Assembly: GCA_019918135.1 (NCBI GenBank)
Contig: WBZZ01002805.1
Coordinates: forward strand, 47,501 to 111,500
From: Paulinella micropora
Lineage: Eukaryota; Cercozoa; Imbricatea; Euglyphida; Paulinellidae
Reading direction: 5' to 3'
DNA: 64,000 nt
The position numbers and the translations under genes are program-made. This document shows, piece by piece, positions 61,401 to 64,000 of the stretch. The notes under the pieces are model-generated. The model made no database searches. It saw nothing but the letters and a program-made list of their open reading frames with translations, and was not told the DNA's origin. Within the stretch, counting starts at the first letter, position 1, and every line of letters begins with the position of its first letter.

Positions 61401-61521
61401 TTAACTCTACTACTTTAAATTCCCTTTTGTTTTCTCTGGTTTCTGTTTTCCTCAAATTCGCCCTTACCTTCGCTAGTTCTACATTTTCCTTCGTCGGTCT
61501 TGGCGGTAATGGTGGTGGCAT
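58435..61521 (-). CDS. polB: protein-primed family B DNA polymerase (PolB), Polinton B
   Basis: 1028 residues from the ATG giving MPPPLPPRPTKENVE; this start matches A and places TATATATATA (61,581-61,590) about 60 bp upstream, so the in-frame ATG further upstream is less likely. N-terminal region with NNCLFFLCKDLLNMP, then exonuclease motifs HYDLETFRN, FNGANFDHYF and YLKCDVMGLKELY. Polymerase motifs: DADVVSLYPTAM, KLFMNSLYGKMIQRP and YYTDTDSLV. A C-terminal GREFINENDSIPYGY block is shared with A. This is the replicative enzyme that starts from a terminal protein. Looks whole. Confidence 0.95.
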   Translation of the reverse strand: MPPPLPPRPTKENVELAKVRANLRKTETRENKREFKVVELKSRRDNRLNSLTYEKQGLDINFYDTDALEREVLIPILLDAKRNGMTGNADVHITITYITDHEELNRYYKKKTFNSFQIKNYDDFIEMLNEFNISNIEASGLGYDRIIEYAKVVVVQENGGGCYEGRNKCKKTISDENILISPASKNNNCLFFLCKDLLNMPLINRKRCNDIREKFNLSNDCPIPFSTAVKILNTLIKEGKTYEITNALTRETISTNNIGEEADIMIYLENNHYFGLTKRYKQKCEQCLKKYIKKHTCNPKIINYVNREILKNGKRHLITKEHKEKYNNKDELLHYDLETFRNNTLAEGFDIHDCYIVGYTQGTEGFKYFAGKDSISKFLDTLLERGKKLAVEWANKQLHNPVKKVAGVRKKRNKDEEPPILYVNGFNGANFDHYFIKQELIRRGIKPKSHMINNGSIISLQFENIKMWDMCKHTQGTLKENLENMKCKTLKGDFDHDQATEWEKMSEELRNKCLEYLKCDVMGLKELYDKINTEIFEKHSVNLTSYISTSSLAFNIWKKMIDGKHDVRLPTIEQEKSFRKAVIGARTYPSKKRFVSKQYKDYLAGKITFDELTDYLVDADVVSLYPTAMLNLFMVGEIKQAIAPFDYNNLPIGIYNVDYISPKDILHSRIGQRNKMGSLKWNLADMKDQWLTSVDIEDMIKEGYDITIHKGYYTEEAEPVFKEYILEMFKAKENSEKGTPQYLLAKLFMNSLYGKMIQRPIPTEAEYIKSNEEYWKFWTKNYISDVVEFKDKDGNKLWHVSGIPRNEVIIEESITKPSHYGAFILAYSRRIMYNYIKEANPNKDIEADFYYTDTDSLVLHVRFAKLIKRLGDKSLGGITDDLGDCCKIIREIWIAPELYMLEFTTNEAFLPYLTKNDLKHKDKGVHIIECYENDGVKKRYYHLRGKGLNSKGLNPEVYEKMDLGESIENVRDFQMKKIHLSRNSKQQNINHFSIVHTTNIKKKVNDNKWQGREFINENDSIPYGYQRH

Positions 61522-61661
61522 TACTTTTATATTAGGGTGGATATAAAAATATTGAAATAAATTAAATTGTTTTACTTTTTTATATATATAAGATTGTCTT
61601 ACCTTTAATATGAAATTCATAATTTTTAGAAAAAAATCATTTTTTGTTTTTCGTTTTTGTT

Positions 61662-61838
61662 TTACTCTCCTCTCGCCTTCATTTCTTCGTATTCCTTAAG
61701 TTTTCTATTTCGTTCTTTTAATTGCTCCTTCCTCTTTTGATTAATTTCGTCCTTATTTCTCTTGTAATATGCTAGAGCCTTTTCGGAGTTAGCCTTTCGT
61801 TTGTCCTCAGGTGTGAGATATTTCTTGTGTCTCCCCAT
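61662..61838 (-). CDS. 58-residue basic protein
   Basis: MGRHKKYLTPEDKRKANSEK then a Lys/Arg/Glu helix (YYKRNKDEINQKRKEQLKER). Looks like the basic helical module that links domains in the GIY-YIG proteins of these elements; may bind DNA. No counterpart seen in A. A TATATATA stretch precedes the ATG. Confidence 0.5.
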   Translation of the reverse strand: MGRHKKYLTPEDKRKANSEKALAYYKRNKDEINQKRKEQLKERNRKLKEYEEMKARGE

Positions 61839-61839
61839 C

Positions 61840-61888
61840 TCTATATATATAAGTAATAATATTTATTTCTTTAAATGGTTTTACATTT
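61840..61888 (-). promoter_or_regulatory. duplicated 40-bp upstream block, copy 1
   Basis: AAGTAATAATATTTATTTCT then TTAAATGGTTTTACATTTT lies upstream of the 58-residue gene. The same sequence is at 62,161-62,199 upstream of the 90-residue gene, pointing to a shared promoter or to segment duplication. Confidence 0.6.
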
Positions 61889-62153
61889 TATCATTTAATA
61901 CAATCATCACCCTTAATTTAAGTTGCGCGATTGCTTCTTCGCAAATTTGCCATTTGTGAATATTCAACATTGTTGGAGCCTCTAATGCCTTGTTTCTCTG
62001 TTCTCCCCAAAACTTAAAGGCTTTGCTATATCGCTGAAGTGTTTCTCTTCTAGTGTATTTCTTAATCCTTCTATCATGAGCTAGTGCTTCTGGAAAATGT
62101 AAGTTGTGTAGTTCTTTCAATTCCTTGTCCGCTTGTATCATTATAGAAGACAT
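61881..62153 (-). CDS. 90-residue protein, unknown
   Basis: MSSIMIQADKELKELHNLHF start, RRIKKYTRRETLQRYSKAFK, then FWGEQRNKAL and LRVMIVLNDKM. Predicted all-helical and basic. No family recognised and no counterpart found in A. Confidence 0.5.
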   Translation of the reverse strand: MSSIMIQADKELKELHNLHFPEALAHDRRIKKYTRRETLQRYSKAFKFWGEQRNKALEAPTMLNIHKWQICEEAIAQLKLRVMIVLNDKM

Positions 62154-62225
62154 ATTATATAAGTAATAATATTTATTTCTTTAAATGGTTTTACATTTTT
62201 ATTTTTATAACATTATTATAACAAA

Positions 62226-62465
62226 TCACGAGTGATTTTTATAATATCTTTCCAAGTCGTCGTTTCTACGAATTATACGAATAACTTTATGCCCACCTAT
62301 CATAACTTCTTCTTTCTCTGCGAAGTGGTCTCTATGAAAGTCTGATTTTTCGTGTTGATATTTTCCGTATATCCCTATTACCTTACCGCATACACAGGTA
62401 TATTTCTGTTTTCTTCTTTCCTTTACATATTCCGCTCTCTTCTGTTTGCTGTTAATCTCAAACAT
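62226..62465 (-). CDS. small zinc-finger-like protein, Polinton B
   Basis: About 79 residues; YTCVCGKVIGIYGKYQHEKS then DFHRDHF and HKVIRIIRRNDDLERYYKN match the C-terminal half of the A gene at 11,153. It lacks that gene's N-terminal DNA-binding-like half. The only in-frame ATG lies inside a palindrome (ATCTCAAACATGTTTGAAAT, 62,455-62,474), with a second palindrome directly upstream (62,473-62,492). TIR-proximal as in A. Confidence 0.65.
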   Translation of the reverse strand: MFEINSKQKRAEYVKERRKQKYTCVCGKVIGIYGKYQHEKSDFHRDHFAEKEEVMIGGHKVIRIIRRNDDLERYYKNHS

Positions 62466-62492
62466 GTTTGAAATCTCCAACGTGTTGGAGAT
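62455..62492. repeat. two abutting 20-bp palindromes at start of zinc-finger gene
   Basis: ATCTCAAACATGTTTGAAAT and ATCTCCAACGTGTTGGAGAT share their AT ends. The first supplies the start codon. Confidence 0.93.
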
Positions 62493-62521
62493 ATATACAA
62501 AAGAGAAAATTTTCTTTTACA

Positions 62522-62858
62522 ATATGTTTTCCGTCGGTGCTCGTGCGGTGTGTTTTTTTATGTCTTGATAAGTTCGCTCTTGAAACCTCCGCACCGCATT
62601 CACATTTTATTTTTTCGGATTATCTCTATCTCCGACATGTAAATCTCCGACACGTCGGAGATAGGGATTTACGTGTTGGAGATATGGTGCTTTTTTGTTC
62701 CTTTGCTCTCTGTTGATTTGGAAAATTTGATTTCGTTATTTTGCTGTTTTGTTGCTTCGTATTGATTTGCGGGAGATGTGTCTGGAAGCCGAATTCTTTT
62801 TTAAAGTGTCATTTTGAGGGCACGAAAAATGACCTTAAAAAAAGGATATTATACTACT
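62522..62858. repeat. right terminal inverted repeat of Polinton B
   Basis: Mirror of 42,117-42,442. It carries the same nested palindrome (inner ATCTCCGACACGTCGGAGAT 62,643-62,662) and, on the minus strand, the zinc-finger-like CECGAEVSRANLSRHKKTH. Confidence 0.95.
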
Positions 62859-62864
62859 TATCAT
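62859..62864. repeat. right target-site duplication of Polinton B
   Basis: TATCAT; pairs with 42,111-42,116. Beyond it AGTACAAATATATATGAAG continues the unit as at 31,319. Confidence 0.97.
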
Positions 62865-62949
62865 AGTACAAATATATATGAAGTTAATAATAATAATAAT
62901 AAAAGGTGGAGGTAAATATGTATAGATATAATATAATATTACATATATA

Positions 62950-63257
<308 letters not shown>

Positions 63258-63260
<3 letters not shown>

Positions 63261-64000
63261 ACCACCACCACTAATAATAATTCGGATAGCACCTCGTTTT
63301 GATTTCTTCTACTCCTGCTGCACCACCACCACTAATTATAATTTGGATTGTATCTCGTATTGATTTCTTCGGCATCCCAGCGTTGATGCCGATCATAAAC
63401 AACGAATATTCTACCGTCATTTACCCGGCAACATATTTTGCTGGAACTATAATCTTAATTAACAGTTAAGGACCGGCCGTATCAGATTAACGGTGTCGGT
63501 AGAGCCATTACTTACGATCCGGCCAGTCATGTAACGCGGTGTGTTCTGTTCGAGCCTTTTCTTATTAAAGCTGTAATACAGCTTAGTATTGGTGTAGTGT
63601 AGCTACCATAGGTCATTATATTAATAATAGTGGTCTAGCAGGTTATCGAGCCTTGATTAGCGAAGTCTGCGTTAGCAGCTTTAATCAGTTGCACCGTGGC
63701 AAAGTCTGAAAGGAGAGGCATTAGGCCTTCAACAGATAAGTGCAAGGGTCGACGTGCAGTAGGCAGTCGACAACATTTCGTGGTTTGGCTGAAAAAAGGC
63801 ACCCACCTCAAACGTGTCTTGTGGCTAGACGGCATTGCACAGACATCTCACACCAAACTGCTTCATCACTAATAATAATTTCCTCATTTCTACTTAACCG
63901 AAGGAATTTATTGATAGTTGAGACTAACTCCTATCTTCCGCACTTTGGTCCAACAAAATAGCTCACCGGGCCCCATGTTCGGGACATCGTTAAGCAAAAG
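63258..64000. mobile_element. LTR-element leader region, unit copy 2 (uninterrupted)
   Basis: Same sequence as 31,630-32,136 joined directly to 39,574 onwards, with GGCAGTCGACAACATTTCG near 63,763 as the empty copia target. Runs off the window before the gag relic. Confidence 0.7.

Larger units (their letters stand above)
42117..62858. mobile_element. Polinton/Maverick B
   Basis: A 20,742-bp element with ~330-bp TIRs beginning 5'-AGTAGTATAATATCC and 6-bp TSDs, in opposite orientation to Polinton A. It has the same gene set, with the GIY-YIG gene in a different place and two extra small ORFs near the PolB end. PolB, MCP, minor capsid protein, protease and fibre look whole. About five genes are not in one frame. 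Besides coding DNA it carries at least 13 copies of a 20-bp palindrome and other palindromes. TIR sequence is unrelated to A beyond the first bases. Confidence 0.97.

Overview
The window comes from a eukaryotic nuclear genome, probably an alga or another protist. It is crowded with microsatellites, satellites and a tRNA-derived SINE, and it holds an LTR retrotransposon and two large protein-primed DNA elements of the Polinton/Maverick class. I cannot name the host species. I recognise no ordinary host gene; the only host-like open frame is a repeat-bearing 275-residue ORF near 9.3-10.1 kb.

Layout: 1-4.7 kb is a ~182-bp satellite with a 1.89-kb tandem duplication that carries two SINE copies. 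4.77-8.4 kb is microsatellite territory, including a ~1.5-kb (CTGT)n tract that flips strand. 9.3-10.1 kb is the repeat-bearing ORF. From about 9,950 to the window end lies a tandem duplication of a ~3.5-kb unit (net of insertions), with the junction near 40,936. The unit consists of (TAC)n blocks joined to an AGGCCTAGGCCT-anchored repeat, an AT-rich stretch, and the leader and gag relic of an LTR element.

Each unit copy was hit independently. Copy 1 carries Polinton A (10,693-30,727, TSD tgaaat) and a Ty1/copia element (32,142-39,573, TSD tcgac). Copy 2 carries Polinton B (42,117-62,858, TSD tatcat) in the opposite orientation. The uninterrupted target of each insertion survives in the other unit copy, so all three boundaries can be read to the base.

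Both Polintons share one gene set: retrovirus-type integrase, protein-primed PolB, packaging ATPase, Ulp1/adenain-type protease, double-jelly-roll major capsid protein, penton-like minor capsid protein, small basic core protein, a two-span membrane protein, a phage-like fibre ending in an S74 self-cleaving chaperone, and several small unknowns. A has about seven genes no longer in one frame and B about five, so both look like recent but decaying copies. They are diverged relatives with unrelated TIR sequence, not two copies of one insertion.

The most unusual signals are these. (1) A family of 20-bp palindromes, ATCTCCAACATGTTGGAGAT and variants, occurs at least 13 times in Polinton B. Six copies lie inside coding regions, all read in the same frame as LQHVGD-like peptides, and several match peptides absent from the A orthologue. 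(2) Paired hairpins with shared ends, GATATTT...AAACATCG and its mirror, flank an AT-rich spacer between structural genes in both elements. (3) QxGG motifs in the core and major capsid proteins resemble the SUMO-type site of the Ulp1 protease family the elements encode.
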